A stretch of 26,911 nt of DNA, from contig RFNU01000135.1 of the NCBI GenBank assembly GCA_009927065.1, positions 1 to 26,911 on the forward strand, read 5' to 3'. Below, piece by piece: positions 16,907-26,108 of the stretch. Source of the DNA: a bacterium. GTDB lineage: Bacteria; Pseudomonadota; Gammaproteobacteria; Berkiellales; Berkiellaceae. Below the pieces are notes generated by a model. That model had not been told where the DNA came from and searched no databases. It worked only from the letters and a program-made list of their open reading frames with translations. The stretch's first letter is position 1. Each line of letters opens with the position of its first letter. Position numbers and translations under genes: made by a program.

Positions 16907-17186
16907 AATTTTTTTCCTTTTTGATTTTTTGACGCGTTCCTTTCACTAGGTAAGAGTGAACGACCCATTCCTGCAAAAAGATGATCTTACCGATGAAGCA
17001 ACGGTCATCATTCGCTGATGTTTCATCTTCTTTTTGAGCATTCATCACAGACAGCAGCTTTGGAGAGTCTCCACGGTTGCTTACGCCGCTCTGCCCGTTC
17101 TTTAACCCTGTCATTTGTTTTAGTTCACTTGATGACCATGATGAAAAAAATCCTGTTGCTTGAAAAAAGCAGGTAAAAAAATCCAT
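16896..17186 (-). CDS. small hypothetical protein (upstream member of overlapping pair)
   Basis: The 96-residue product begins MDFFTCFFQATGFFSS, a phenylalanine-rich and mildly hydrophobic start, continues with a polar middle (about 20-60) and ends with a lysine-rich tail (QKIKKEKN). It is not recognised as a known family. The ATG at 17186 has no clear Shine-Dalgarno sequence, but a perfect TATAAT lies about 43 bases upstream, so a leader of about 35 bases is likely. It overlaps the next small gene by 11 bases. An effector, a toxin-antitoxin pair or a decayed gene are all possible; the sequence does not decide. Confidence 0.5.
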   Translation of the reverse strand: MDFFTCFFQATGFFSSWSSSELKQMTGLKNGQSGVSNRGDSPKLLSVMNAQKEDETSANDDRCFIGKIIFLQEWVVHSYLVKGTRQKIKKEKNYAI

Positions 17187-17228
17187 AATGATTTTTAAAA
17201 TTTTCTTTATTTACAGCTTTTTGATTTG

Positions 17229-17234
17229 ATTATA
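17229..17234 (-). promoter_or_regulatory. -10 element TATAAT for the small-gene pair
   Basis: On the minus strand TATAAT lies 42-48 bases upstream of the ATG at 17186, in the AT-rich gap after uvrB begins its tail region. No good -35 hexamer sits at 16-18 bases, so the promoter is only half supported. Confidence 0.35.
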
Positions 17235-17314
17235 GTAAACTATTGCAAGATAACGATGATTAAGCAATAACAATACTAACTTAATCTTGTTATTTTTTAG
17301 TCATCCTCCAGTGA

Positions 17315-19330
17315 CTACAACGACTTTAAAAGATCGGTAAGTTTATTACGTTGATCCCGCAAGGATGCTGCCTGTTCAAAATCTAATTGCGTTGCCGCCT
17401 TTAACATCTGTGTTTCAACTTTTTGAATATAATGAGCAAGCTTTTTAGAATCTTTCAGAATGGCTGGATTGAAATCTTGTTCTACGACAGCTTCTTTAGA
17501 TGATTTTTTTCCAACTTTAGCTGTTTTTCTCAAGCCTTCTAATATCTCTAAAACAGGTTTCACAATACTCTGAGGCGTAATGGCATGAAGAGTATTATAC
17601 TCAATTTGTTTTTTACGCCGACGATCTGTTTCATCTATTGCGGTACGCATAGAATTTGTGATTCTATCTGCATACAAAATTGCTTTACCTTCTTGATGAC
17701 GTGCTGCTCTACCAATTGTCTGTATTAATGAACGTGTTGATCGCAAAAATCCTTCTTTATCTGCATCAAAAATAGCTACTAAAGAAACCTCTGGAACATC
17801 CAATCCTTCTCGCAATAAATTGATACCAATTAAAACATCAATATCCCCTAATCTCAGCGCTCTAATCAATTCAACACGCTCAACAGTGTCAATATCAGAA
17901 TGAAGATATCTTGCTTTAACACCACACTCAATTAAAAAGCTTGATAAATCTTCTGCCATTTTTTTTGTTAGGGTTGTAATCATGACGCGCTGCTTTAATG
18001 CGCAAGCACGCTGAATTTCGCTCAGAACATCACTCACTTGTATTGAAACGGGGCGTATTTCTACAACAGGATCAAGCAGTCCTGTCGGCCGAACAATTTG
18101 TTCAACAACGCCATCAGTATGCGCAAGCTCCCATGGACCAGGCGTTGCGGAAACAAACAAAGCTGTTTTCAAAAGAGCCTCAAACTCTAAAAACCGCAAG
18201 GGTCGATTATCTAAACATGAAGGCAAACGAAAGCCATACTCAACAAGGTTCTGTTTACGAGATCGATCGCCTTCGTACATCGCACCTAACTGAGGAATCA
18301 TATTATGAGATTCATCTAAAATGACTAAATGATCTGCTGGCAAATAATGAAAAAGAGTTGGTGGTGGTGTTCCGGGTAAAACACCTGTCAGGTGTCGTGA
18401 ATAGTTTTCTATTCCAGAGCAATGTCCCAGCTCTAAAAGCATCTCAAGATCATAATTTGTACGCTGCTCTAATCGTTGAGCTTCTAGTAGTTTGTTATTA
18501 TTTTTGAGCTCATCTAAACGCTCTTGCAACTCTTTTTTAATCGTATCAAGTGCAACTAATATCTTTTCATGCGGAGTAACGTAATGATTTTTAGGATAAA
18601 TTGTTAATCTTTGAACTGTATCTATTGTGCGTTGGGTGAGAGGATCGATATAACTTAATTTTTCAATTTCTGTATCAAACAGAGAAACTCTAATAGCTTC
18701 GTTTGCTGAGTCTGCTGGATAAATATCAATAGTGTCGCCGCGCACTCTAAAAGAGCCTCTTTTAAACTCAATATCATTGCGCGTATACTGCAAACTCGCT
18801 AAACGACGTAATAATACTGTGCGATTAATATGTTCGCCTACTTTAAGAGGTAATAACATTTGCAAATACGATTGTGGATCACCTAAGCCGTAAATTGCAG
18901 AAACGGTCGCTACAATAATAACATCTCGACGCTCCATTAATGCTTTAGTTGATGCTAATCGCATTTGCTCTATTTGCTCATTAATCGCAGAGTCTTTTTC
19001 TATGTAAAGATCTTTAGCAGGAACATAGGCTTCTGGTTGATAATAATCATAATACGAAACAAAATACTCCACAGCATTATGTGGAAAAAACTCTCTCATC
19101 TCACTATAAAGCTGTGCGGCTAATGTCTTATTTGGAGCCAAAATCATTGTCGGACGATTTAAGTTAGCAATCACATGCGCCATGGTAAAGGTCTTACCTG
19201 AGCCTGTTACCCCTAAAAGCGTTTGATATCGCTGATTTCTTAAAAAAGATTCAGTAATCTGCTTGATAGCTTCGGGTTGATCGCCATTGGGCTGGAAGGG
19301 ACTAACAAGCTGAAAAGACGTGTGCTTCAT
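17315..19330 (-). CDS. uvrB: excinuclease ABC subunit B
   Basis: UvrB is the damage-verifying helicase of nucleotide excision repair. From the ATG at 19330 it has 671 residues, the usual length. Walker A GVTGSGKT is at 40-47. The damage-probing beta-hairpin region VSYYDYYQPEAYVP is at about 91-104. The DESH box is at 339-342, the arginine-finger motif QTIGRAAR at about 537-544, and the UVR domain that contacts UvrA/UvrC is at the C terminus (about 628-671, with LDFEQAASLRD). The ATGA overlap with the trxB stop indicates coupled translation. A second ATG six bases upstream is possible; GCGGG stands at better distance from the chosen one. In related bacteria uvrB and an aspartate aminotransferase gene are close neighbours, as here. 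Confidence 0.97.
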   Translation of the reverse strand: MKHTSFQLVSPFQPNGDQPEAIKQITESFLRNQRYQTLLGVTGSGKTFTMAHVIANLNRPTMILAPNKTLAAQLYSEMREFFPHNAVEYFVSYYDYYQPEAYVPAKDLYIEKDSAINEQIEQMRLASTKALMERRDVIIVATVSAIYGLGDPQSYLQMLLPLKVGEHINRTVLLRRLASLQYTRNDIEFKRGSFRVRGDTIDIYPADSANEAIRVSLFDTEIEKLSYIDPLTQRTIDTVQRLTIYPKNHYVTPHEKILVALDTIKKELQERLDELKNNNKLLEAQRLEQRTNYDLEMLLELGHCSGIENYSRHLTGVLPGTPPPTLFHYLPADHLVILDESHNMIPQLGAMYEGDRSRKQNLVEYGFRLPSCLDNRPLRFLEFEALLKTALFVSATPGPWELAHTDGVVEQIVRPTGLLDPVVEIRPVSIQVSDVLSEIQRACALKQRVMITTLTKKMAEDLSSFLIECGVKARYLHSDIDTVERVELIRALRLGDIDVLIGINLLREGLDVPEVSLVAIFDADKEGFLRSTRSLIQTIGRAARHQEGKAILYADRITNSMRTAIDETDRRRKKQIEYNTLHAITPQSIVKPVLEILEGLRKTAKVGKKSSKEAVVEQDFNPAILKDSKKLAHYIQKVETQMLKAATQLDFEQAASLRDQRNKLTDLLKSL

Positions 19331-20277
19331 GAGCATCCCGCTAAGAACCGCTCAGCATCTAAAGCCGCCATGCATCCACTCCCAGCAGAGGTAATAGCTT
19401 GACGATAATGCTGATCAAAAACATCACCGGCAGCAAAAACACCAGGAACATTTGTTGCTGTCGCCATTCCTTGTAAGCCAGAACGGACTACTAAATACCC
19501 TTGATTCATCTCCAACTGGTTTTCAAATAAACTTGTGTTAGGTTTATGTCCTATTGCAATAAAAACACCTTCAAGAGTGATGGTTGTTATCTCTTGAGTT
19601 ATCTTATGTTTAACACGAATACCAGTGACTTGCTTTGAGTCTCCAAGGACTTCGTCAACTTCATGATTCCACATTATGGTGATTTTACCTGCAGCAACTT
19701 GTGCAAATAATCTATCTTGTAATATTTTTTCCGCACGTAATGTATCGCGGCGATGAATTAAAGTAACATGCGAAGCTATATGAGCTAAATAAAGTGCTTC
19801 TTCAACAGCAGTATTACCTCCACCTACAACACAAACAGGGGAGTTTCGATAAAAAAAGCCATCACAAGTGGCACATCCAGATACACCTTTACCAAGATAA
19901 AACTGCTCTGATTCTAATCCCAAGTATTGAGCACTTGCTCCCGTTGCAATAATAAGCGTACGAGTGTGATAAACAGATCCTGATTCTCCGACTAAGCTAA
20001 AAGGTTGTTTAGAAAGATCAACCGATTTTATATGATCATCAATAATTTGTGTCTCAAATTTAATAACGTGTTCTTCCATTCGTTTCATTAACGCAGGTCC
20101 AGTCAAATCGTGACCATCACCAGGCCAGTTCTCAACTTCTGTCGTTGTCATTAATTGGCCGCCTTTTTGACGGCCACAGATAATCACTGGATGTAAATTT
20201 GCTCGAGCTGCGTAAAGGGCTGCTGTATAACCCGCAGGGCCAGACCCTAAAATAATTAAATTATGAATCATGAACAT
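19327..20277 (-). CDS. trxB: thioredoxin reductase
   Basis: This 316-residue FAD enzyme uses NADPH to reduce thioredoxin in the cytoplasm. The FAD-binding GSGPAG is at 11-16, the redox pair is CATC with C135 and C138, the NADPH-binding GGGNTA is at 152-157, and the C-terminal FAD contact AAGDV is present. Length and order match low-molecular-weight bacterial TrxB. Two ATGs (20277 and 20271) are possible starts, neither with a strong ribosome binding site; the second matches the family N terminus slightly better. It is the promoter-proximal gene of a trxB-uvrB unit, and its stop overlaps the uvrB start. Confidence 0.97.
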   Translation of the reverse strand: MFMIHNLIILGSGPAGYTAALYAARANLHPVIICGRQKGGQLMTTTEVENWPGDGHDLTGPALMKRMEEHVIKFETQIIDDHIKSVDLSKQPFSLVGESGSVYHTRTLIIATGASAQYLGLESEQFYLGKGVSGCATCDGFFYRNSPVCVVGGGNTAVEEALYLAHIASHVTLIHRRDTLRAEKILQDRLFAQVAAGKITIMWNHEVDEVLGDSKQVTGIRVKHKITQEITTITLEGVFIAIGHKPNTSLFENQLEMNQGYLVVRSGLQGMATATNVPGVFAAGDVFDQHYRQAITSAGSGCMAALDAERFLAGCS

Positions 20278-20868
20278 GAATTTTATTTTATAGTGAAATC
20301 ATTCTAAATGTTTCTTGATGAAAAGCAATCTTAATATAAGCAAAAAAATCCTTAAATTTACAATCTAACATGATGTAATATAAATAATTATCTGCATTCT
20401 ATTGCTGTTGCAACTCTTCAAGATTGTTATGCAACTAGCTTATATTTATAACAATTCTTAGTTGATTTTATATAAATCCCGTGCTAACTTGGGGTAAAGC
20501 TTGAAATACGCATATATTCGGTGCATATTTACTGGCTTTTTAAGATATATTAGCTATAAGGTAATTAAGAGAATTACTTTTTTGATTTTCAATGCGCTAG
20601 TATTAGTATGCATTGTTTGCCTAAAAATACTCAAAGCATTGTGAGCTTAAGTTGATTTAGAACAAGCGATTAATGATGCTGGTATTTACTATTGATGCTG
20701 GTTCCTGTTCAAGATAAATGTACAGGAAAATCTTTTAAAGTCATGGTTATTCTATAGTTTTCTATTCAATAAACAGTTTACTTTGAAAATACAAGCCAGT
20801 TAAAACCGTTGGGTCTTTAGCCTGTCACTGATAGAAAAGTGATGAAGTTAACTTTTGAGGAGTAATCA
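20278..20868. promoter_or_regulatory. 591-base intergenic region, no gene seen; leader of the small STI1-like gene
   Basis: This AT-rich region lies between divergent genes. On the plus strand TTGATT (20582-20587) and TAGTAT (20604-20609), 16 bases apart, form a candidate promoter, which would leave a leader of about 250 bases before the gene at 20869. In that leader TTCCTGT (20702-20708) pairs exactly with ACAGGAA (20722-20728), and TCACT/AGTGA form a short stem near 20825-20842. GAGGAG just before 20869 is a strong ribosome binding site. No known riboswitch or RNA gene is recognised. Confidence 0.3.
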
Positions 20869-21141
20869 ATGCAAAAATTCCTAAAACTCAGTATTATTAC
20901 TGGTGGAAAAAGCCAAAATAAGCCAATTAAAGAGCTACACGATTTAGTTTTTGAATTACAAAAAAACCCAGGTCTTCAAGACAATTTATTTGAACTTATG
21001 GGTCACCCAGAAATCGCTAATATGATCTCTGATCCGAAAAAAATGGGGCCTATTCTTGATTTATTAGATAAAATGGATCCTGATCTTCTTAGAGAATTAC
21101 CAGATCATTATCAAGAAATGGTAATCAGAGGAATGATTTAG
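20869..21141 (+). CDS. 90-residue protein with STI1-like asparagine/proline-rich helical motif
   Basis: The protein is short, soluble and helix-rich. Its centre repeats a pattern of helices closed by D/N-P turns: QKNPGLQDNLFELMGHPEI, then NMISDPKKM and DKMDPDLLREL. This spacing resembles the STI1 (heat-shock chaperonin-binding) domains of eukaryotic Sti1/Hop and ubiquilin, where DP/NP turns separate short helices that hold hydrophobic clients. The resemblance is by eye only and needs a profile search. GAGGAG six bases before the ATG fixes the start, and a strong terminator follows, so it is a single-gene unit and very likely expressed. A chaperone-adaptor or host-directed role is speculation. 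Confidence 0.75.
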   Translation: MQKFLKLSIITGGKSQNKPIKELHDLVFELQKNPGLQDNLFELMGHPEIANMISDPKKMGPILDLLDKMDPDLLRELPDHYQEMVIRGMI

Positions 21142-21151
21142 TATAAAAAAC

Positions 21152-21208
21152 AATCAGTTAGTGTTTTTCTGCGATTGAAGTCGAATGATGCTAACTGATT
21201 AATTTTTT
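21152..21208 (+). terminator. Rho-independent terminator of the small STI1-like gene
   Basis: AATCAGTTAG at 21152-21161 pairs exactly with CTAACTGATT at 21191-21200, and TTTTTT (21203-21208) follows. The loop is long (29 bases) but contains a small internal CGA/TCG stem. It begins 10 bases after the stop. Confidence 0.75.
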
Positions 21209-21319
21209 ATTTGCTACATCACGATCATTGCAATAAATTAAAAATGGTTTTTATCTCTATCTTTTAAGATAATTTTTTGCAATAGTATGAGTAGTGTTCG
21301 TCACAAACCACTCACATTT

Positions 21320-22498
21320 ATGCTGTCAAATAAAATTCAATCTATTCATCCTTCCTTAACATTAACGATTGCCCAAAAAGCATCTGACATGGTCGCAAAA
21401 GGTCTTGATGTCATATTGTTATCTTTAGGCGAACCGGATTTTACAACCCCTTTGACTGTAAAAGAAGCTGCTCATTTAGCGATTGAGAGTAACATGACTT
21501 ATTATACTCCTGTTGATGGGACTGCTGCGCTTAAAGAAGCTATTTGCTTGAAATTGTCTCGTGATAATAATTTACAGTATCAACCTAATGAGATTATTGT
21601 CTCTAATGGTTGTAAGCAAGCGATTTTCAATACATTGTATTCACTTTTAAATCCAGGCGATGAAGTTATTATTGGTAGCCCTTACTGGGTATCGTATCCA
21701 GAAATGGTCACAGCATGTGATGGAACTCCTATTTTTGTTCAAACAACATTAGAAGATCGTTTTTTATTAACTGCAAAAAAACTAGCTCAGGCTATTACAC
21801 CGAAAACCAAAATGGTTATCCTAAATAGTCCAGCGAACCCTTCTGGCCAAAATTACAACAAAGAAGAGCTGCAAGCAATAGCAGATTTATTAATCCACTA
21901 TCCACAGATTTTCATTTGTAGCGATGATGTGTATGAGACGATTTTGTGGGAAGGCAAGTATTTTAATATATTAAATGTTGCTCCAGAACTCAAACCTAGA
22001 ACTATCTTGGTGAATGGAGTATCAAAAAGTCATGCAATGACAGGCTGGCGTATAGGATATGCTGCTGCAGATAAAATATTAATTGCCGCCTTGAAAAAAA
22101 TTCAATCTCAAACAACAAGTAATCCTTGCTCAATAAGTCAAGTCGCAGCAACTGCTGCTCTCAATCAACATTGCGCTGAAGAGCACTATATGCAACAAGA
22201 ATACAAGCGTCGCCATGAGTTTCTGTTCCAAGGACTGCGCAGTATTCCATTTTTTACAATATTACCATCTCAAGGAACATTTTATCTCTGGGTTGATATC
22301 ACTAAGGCGTTAGAACATTTAAATATCGCTAATGACTTTGTCTTTGCTGAGCAACTTCTTCATGAAGGACTTGTTAGTATTGTTCCAGGAAGTGGATTTG
22401 GCATGCCAGGGTTCATTCGTATTTCATTTACTGCTGATATCCCTATCCTTACTAAAGCTATTGAACGCATTAAAGCATTTATAGCCAAGAATACTTAA
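21320..22498 (+). CDS. aspC: class I aspartate aminotransferase (subfamily I-gamma type)
   Basis: This PLP enzyme exchanges amino groups between aspartate and 2-oxoglutarate and links amino-acid and TCA metabolism. From the ATG at 21320 it has 392 residues. PLP is held by K236 in GVSKSHAMTGWR. Other active-site residues are N173 in SPANPSG, D202 and Y205 in CSDDVYE, and R367 in FIRIS, which binds the substrate carboxylate. GEPDF near 37 and YYTPVDG near 61 are typical of the I-gamma group. An ATG 33 bases upstream would extend the protein, but the family normally starts at MLSNKIQ. Neither start has a clear Shine-Dalgarno sequence. Specificity for aspartate versus other amino acids (or a prephenate-type substrate) cannot be told by eye. 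The gene overlaps the end of hrpA by 20 bases. Confidence 0.9.
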   Translation: MLSNKIQSIHPSLTLTIAQKASDMVAKGLDVILLSLGEPDFTTPLTVKEAAHLAIESNMTYYTPVDGTAALKEAICLKLSRDNNLQYQPNEIIVSNGCKQAIFNTLYSLLNPGDEVIIGSPYWVSYPEMVTACDGTPIFVQTTLEDRFLLTAKKLAQAITPKTKMVILNSPANPSGQNYNKEELQAIADLLIHYPQIFICSDDVYETILWEGKYFNILNVAPELKPRTILVNGVSKSHAMTGWRIGYAAADKILIAALKKIQSQTTSNPCSISQVAATAALNQHCAEEHYMQQEYKRRHEFLFQGLRSIPFFTILPSQGTFYLWVDITKALEHLNIANDFVFAEQLLHEGLVSIVPGSGFGMPGFIRISFTADIPILTKAIERIKAFIAKNT

Positions 22499-25400
22499 AT
22501 CCCTCCGTTTTGAGAGCGATATTGATCGCTTTTTTAGAAGAAAGCGGGATAATCGGCCTTACAGGTTGCATGAGTTCGGCTATAACCCATTCAAAAAACA
22601 ATGTCCATAACAATGATGATGGATGTGTTGAGACTGGGCATGCATGACTACTGACTTGAATAAAGTTTAACCACTGTTCAACGAAACGCTGACATAAAAT
22701 AGGCTTTTCTTTCTCTTTGATTGCAATATGCTCTAAACATTTCCACCATAACGGTAACCGCTCCATGAAGGCTGTTGGCAGCTGTAAGAGAAAACTATGA
22801 TTAATGAGTGCTTGATAAGCCTGAATGAAAACTTTTTCTTTAAAAGCAGTATTGTTTTTTTCTTGCATTGGGATGGCAAGTATAGACTCTATAAAACGCA
22901 ACTTTTCATAGTAATGCGTTAGTGTATGATGTGTGACGTGTATTGAAGACTCAAAATCACTTTTACTCTTAAATAAAATTTTATCTGGCATTAATGTGTG
23001 TTTCAATGCCATCATTTGATAAAGATCGCTATGAAGGCTTTTATGTATTTTAAGTTGATGAAACTGTTGACGTCTTGCTTGATTCGTCACAATCTTTTCT
23101 AACAAAAAAGTGCAATATGCTCGCTGTAATGCTGCTGACCATTCAAAGTAATCTTGATATGAATGTAGGATATGAAAATCATTTGTTTTAGGCGCTTTCA
23201 TTAAACCAGAACGATAAGCACTATAAATATCAGTGATCCAATCCTGTTGCACTTCACTGGTGGCCATTAATTCTTGTGTCAGAGTTGAGTTGAGGCGACC
23301 TAAATCATGCCATTGAGCACCATCATCGACAATAATACGTGGTCGCAAATAAGTCTCTATTGTATCTATATTCCATAAGTGCGGAGGGATATAACATTCA
23401 TAATAATTCTTGAGCAATGTTGTCAGAAACTGTGTGATTGCCATTGGCCACTGATATTCACTTTCACAAAAAACAACAACGTCATCTAGTGGTCCTAAGT
23501 GTTGTCGATCTTTTTTATTCAGTTTGTGCAAAAGTTGCTGGAAAATAAATTTGCGATAATACGGATGAACCATTAACCAAGCTAATGCATGATAGCGTCT
23601 CCATAATCTCTCTGATAAAATCAATGTGAGGCCATCATGTTCATCTTGTTGATCGCAACAGTATGAACAAGTAATAATTTCTTCATCAATGCGTAGCTCA
23701 TCAGGATAATCACTCAAAGTGACATCTAAAGGATACTTTAGAAAAAAATCAATACTAACGGGCGGAATTAATCGAGAGAACTGTTGTAAAGTAACACCAT
23801 TACAAATTTCTTGAGGCCATAACTCCAATCCTATCTGAGCGAGTTCATGAGGCTGTTTTAATGCTGATGGTTGTCGATTTCTTTCTGCAAGTTGTCTTGC
23901 TTGCTGATATATTCCATGCCATTGTGGTAAATATCGAAAGCATTCTTCTTGATGCTCATTAAACCAAGCTTGTATAAAAAAGGTACGCGCTTGTTGATAA
24001 TCTGTTAAGCGCAATAATGTTCTGCGACCATCAATAACGGGCAGCCCCCATAATGAGCCCCTGATCGAAACAAACACCTCTTGCTGTTCTGGCGCATAAA
24101 AAGGATCGCTATGTTTATAAACAATAGCATGAGCTGCATATTGTGTTAATATATGTGATTCTATTGGGCCTACCCATCTTAAAAAGACATCTTTAGTTTG
24201 CTCCACATTCATCGCCATGAGCCATAATGATTTATCTTTAATGCAGGCGGCACCTGGATGTATCTTGGCCTTAATATTACGAGGCCCTAAATATGTCGAG
24301 TCTTTTTGACGCATAAAGACTTTATCAAAAAGTCCTGCTAAAAGCGCCCGATGAATTAAGACAACGTCATGTTCTAAAGATTGCATCGTTATTGCTTCGG
24401 AGCGAATATGGAAGATATCTAAAATCTGATCAACGTTTTCATACCAACTTCGAATATGCATCGAATTAAGAAAAGCATCTTGGCAATAATCGTGAAACTT
24501 TCTATGACTGAGTTCTTTTTTCTTGCTTTCAATCACTATCCACAAATTTAAAATAGTCATAAAATCAGAACGACGATCAAGAAACTCGGCATGTTTTTTA
24601 TCAGCGATTAAACGATGTTCTACGGGTCGCACGCGAGGATCATCGCCACTTAAAAATCCGATAATGATCGCAACAGGATATGCGCATTTTAATGCAACAG
24701 CCTTAATCATCATTAAAGAAAAACGTGGATCAAGAGGATAACCCGCTACACGCTTGCCTTGTGCGGTTAAACGCTGATGTTCATCAATAAGACCCAGCAA
24801 CGTTAATACTTGAAGTGCTTCTTTTAAGCTACTCATTAATGGTGCTGTTATAAAGGGGAATTTTTCAACAGGACCAACATTTAATCCTAAAATCTTCAAA
24901 ATGACTTGTGTTAATGATGACCGATGAATTTGTGGGGAAAGATGTGCAGGACGCTGCTGAAAATCTTCTTCCGTATAAAGATGGAAACAGTGTCCTGGAA
25001 AACTTCGTCCGCAACGCCCTCTTCGTTGCTTAATGCTCGATTGTGGTATGGGAACAACCGGATACATCATGACTTTTAAACCAGGATTAAAATCAGCAAT
25101 TTTTTGTTCGCCTGTATCAATGACGACTCCGATATTTGGGATGGTCAAGGATGTTTCTGCAATATTTGTTGATAAAATTAGGCGTTTTTTAGATCCTGCC
25201 GTAAAAATCTTTTGTTGTTTTGCAACAGGTAACCTTGCATATAACTGTAATATTTCTAACTCTGGGTAAAGTTTGACAAGACGCTCTGTATACCACGCAA
25301 TTTCAGCTTCTGTCGGACAAAACATTAAAATATCGCCGGGCAATGCGAGCGATTTTTTAATAGCCCAGCAGGCTCTCTCAATTTTAGATAAAGATTCATT

Positions 25401-26108
25401 ATCTAAAAAAGAATCTTCTATAGGATAACTTCTTCCGGGAATATCTAAACAATAAGAGTTGGGGAACATGTTCTTAAAAGTATCTAGCTCTAGCGTTGCT
25501 GAAACAATAGCAACTTTCAAGTCTGGGCGTTGCTCTATAATTAACTTGAGATAGCCTAAAATAATATCAATATTGAGCGAACGTTCATGTGCTTCATCAA
25601 TGATTAAACAAGTATAGCGTTGTAATAATCGATCGTTATGAATCTCCTGCAATAAAATACCATCAGTCATCACTTTGATATGCTGATTTTTTTGTGAATG
25701 ATCTTGATGTCGAACTTGCCATCCAACGACTTCTCCAGGTCTTACTAATAACTCTTGAGCCAAGCGTGAGGCCAACGTACGAGTTGCTAAACGACGCGGC
25801 TGCGTAACACCTATACAACCATAACCTGCATAACCAAGCTCCAAAGCCATTTTGGGGAGTTGTGTGGATTTTCCAGAACCGGTTTCACTCTGAATAATAA
25901 TCAACTGATGCTGATCCCAAGCTTTTTGAATCTCTTGACGATACGCCGAGATAGGCAGGTGTTCAGGATAATGGATGGTCCATTGTGCTGCTAATCGTTG
26001 ATTAAAAAGTTCACGCGCTTCTTGTAATTTTTGTTGATCAGATGATTTTTTTAAACGGATACTATCGATTAACAAGAGCTCATTTTCAAGGGATAAAGAG
26101 CGTTTCAT
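22479..26108 (-). CDS. hrpA: ATP-dependent RNA helicase HrpA
   Basis: This 1209-residue DEAH-box helicase is a little shorter than E. coli HrpA (about 1300). In E. coli it is linked to RNA processing and to rescue of collided ribosomes. The P-loop SETGSGKST is at 74-82, DEAH at 171-174 and SAT at 203-205. NIAETSLTI and QRRGRCGR mark the second RecA lobe (about 315-370). These are followed by the HA2/winged-helix and OB regions and the long C-terminal DUF3418 region typical of HrpA. The start ATG at 26108 overlaps the stop of the upstream small gene (ATGA), so it is translated from the same message. No frameshift is seen. Confidence 0.96.
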   Translation of the reverse strand: MKRSLSLENELLLIDSIRLKKSSDQQKLQEARELFNQRLAAQWTIHYPEHLPISAYRQEIQKAWDQHQLIIIQSETGSGKSTQLPKMALELGYAGYGCIGVTQPRRLATRTLASRLAQELLVRPGEVVGWQVRHQDHSQKNQHIKVMTDGILLQEIHNDRLLQRYTCLIIDEAHERSLNIDIILGYLKLIIEQRPDLKVAIVSATLELDTFKNMFPNSYCLDIPGRSYPIEDSFLDNESLSKIERACWAIKKSLALPGDILMFCPTEAEIAWYTERLVKLYPELEILQLYARLPVAKQQKIFTAGSKKRLILSTNIAETSLTIPNIGVVIDTGEQKIADFNPGLKVMMYPVVPIPQSSIKQRRGRCGRSFPGHCFHLYTEEDFQQRPAHLSPQIHRSSLTQVILKILGLNVGPVEKFPFITAPLMSSLKEALQVLTLLGLIDEHQRLTAQGKRVAGYPLDPRFSLMMIKAVALKCAYPVAIIIGFLSGDDPRVRPVEHRLIADKKHAEFLDRRSDFMTILNLWIVIESKKKELSHRKFHDYCQDAFLNSMHIRSWYENVDQILDIFHIRSEAITMQSLEHDVVLIHRALLAGLFDKVFMRQKDSTYLGPRNIKAKIHPGAACIKDKSLWLMAMNVEQTKDVFLRWVGPIESHILTQYAAHAIVYKHSDPFYAPEQQEVFVSIRGSLWGLPVIDGRRTLLRLTDYQQARTFFIQAWFNEHQEECFRYLPQWHGIYQQARQLAERNRQPSALKQPHELAQIGLELWPQEICNGVTLQQFSRLIPPVSIDFFLKYPLDVTLSDYPDELRIDEEIITCSYCCDQQDEHDGLTLILSERLWRRYHALAWLMVHPYYRKFIFQQLLHKLNKKDRQHLGPLDDVVVFCESEYQWPMAITQFLTTLLKNYYECYIPPHLWNIDTIETYLRPRIIVDDGAQWHDLGRLNSTLTQELMATSEVQQDWITDIYSAYRSGLMKAPKTNDFHILHSYQDYFEWSAALQRAYCTFLLEKIVTNQARRQQFHQLKIHKSLHSDLYQMMALKHTLMPDKILFKSKSDFESSIHVTHHTLTHYYEKLRFIESILAIPMQEKNNTAFKEKVFIQAYQALINHSFLLQLPTAFMERLPLWWKCLEHIAIKEKEKPILCQRFVEQWLNFIQVSSHACPVSTHPSSLLWTLFFEWVIAELMQPVRPIIPLSSKKAINIALKTEGFKYSWL

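Noticed and set aside
17300..17320. AGTCA / TGACT hairpin next to TTTTTT after uvrB
   Set aside because: The T-run lies on the wrong side for uvrB transcription, so it is not an intrinsic terminator in that direction.
17998..18324. 108-codon frame opposite uvrB
   Set aside because: It is fully inside a strongly conserved gene on the other strand and shows no domain; the same holds for the antisense frames at 8682, 11375, 14410, 14753, 14839, 16644, 24523 and 25033.
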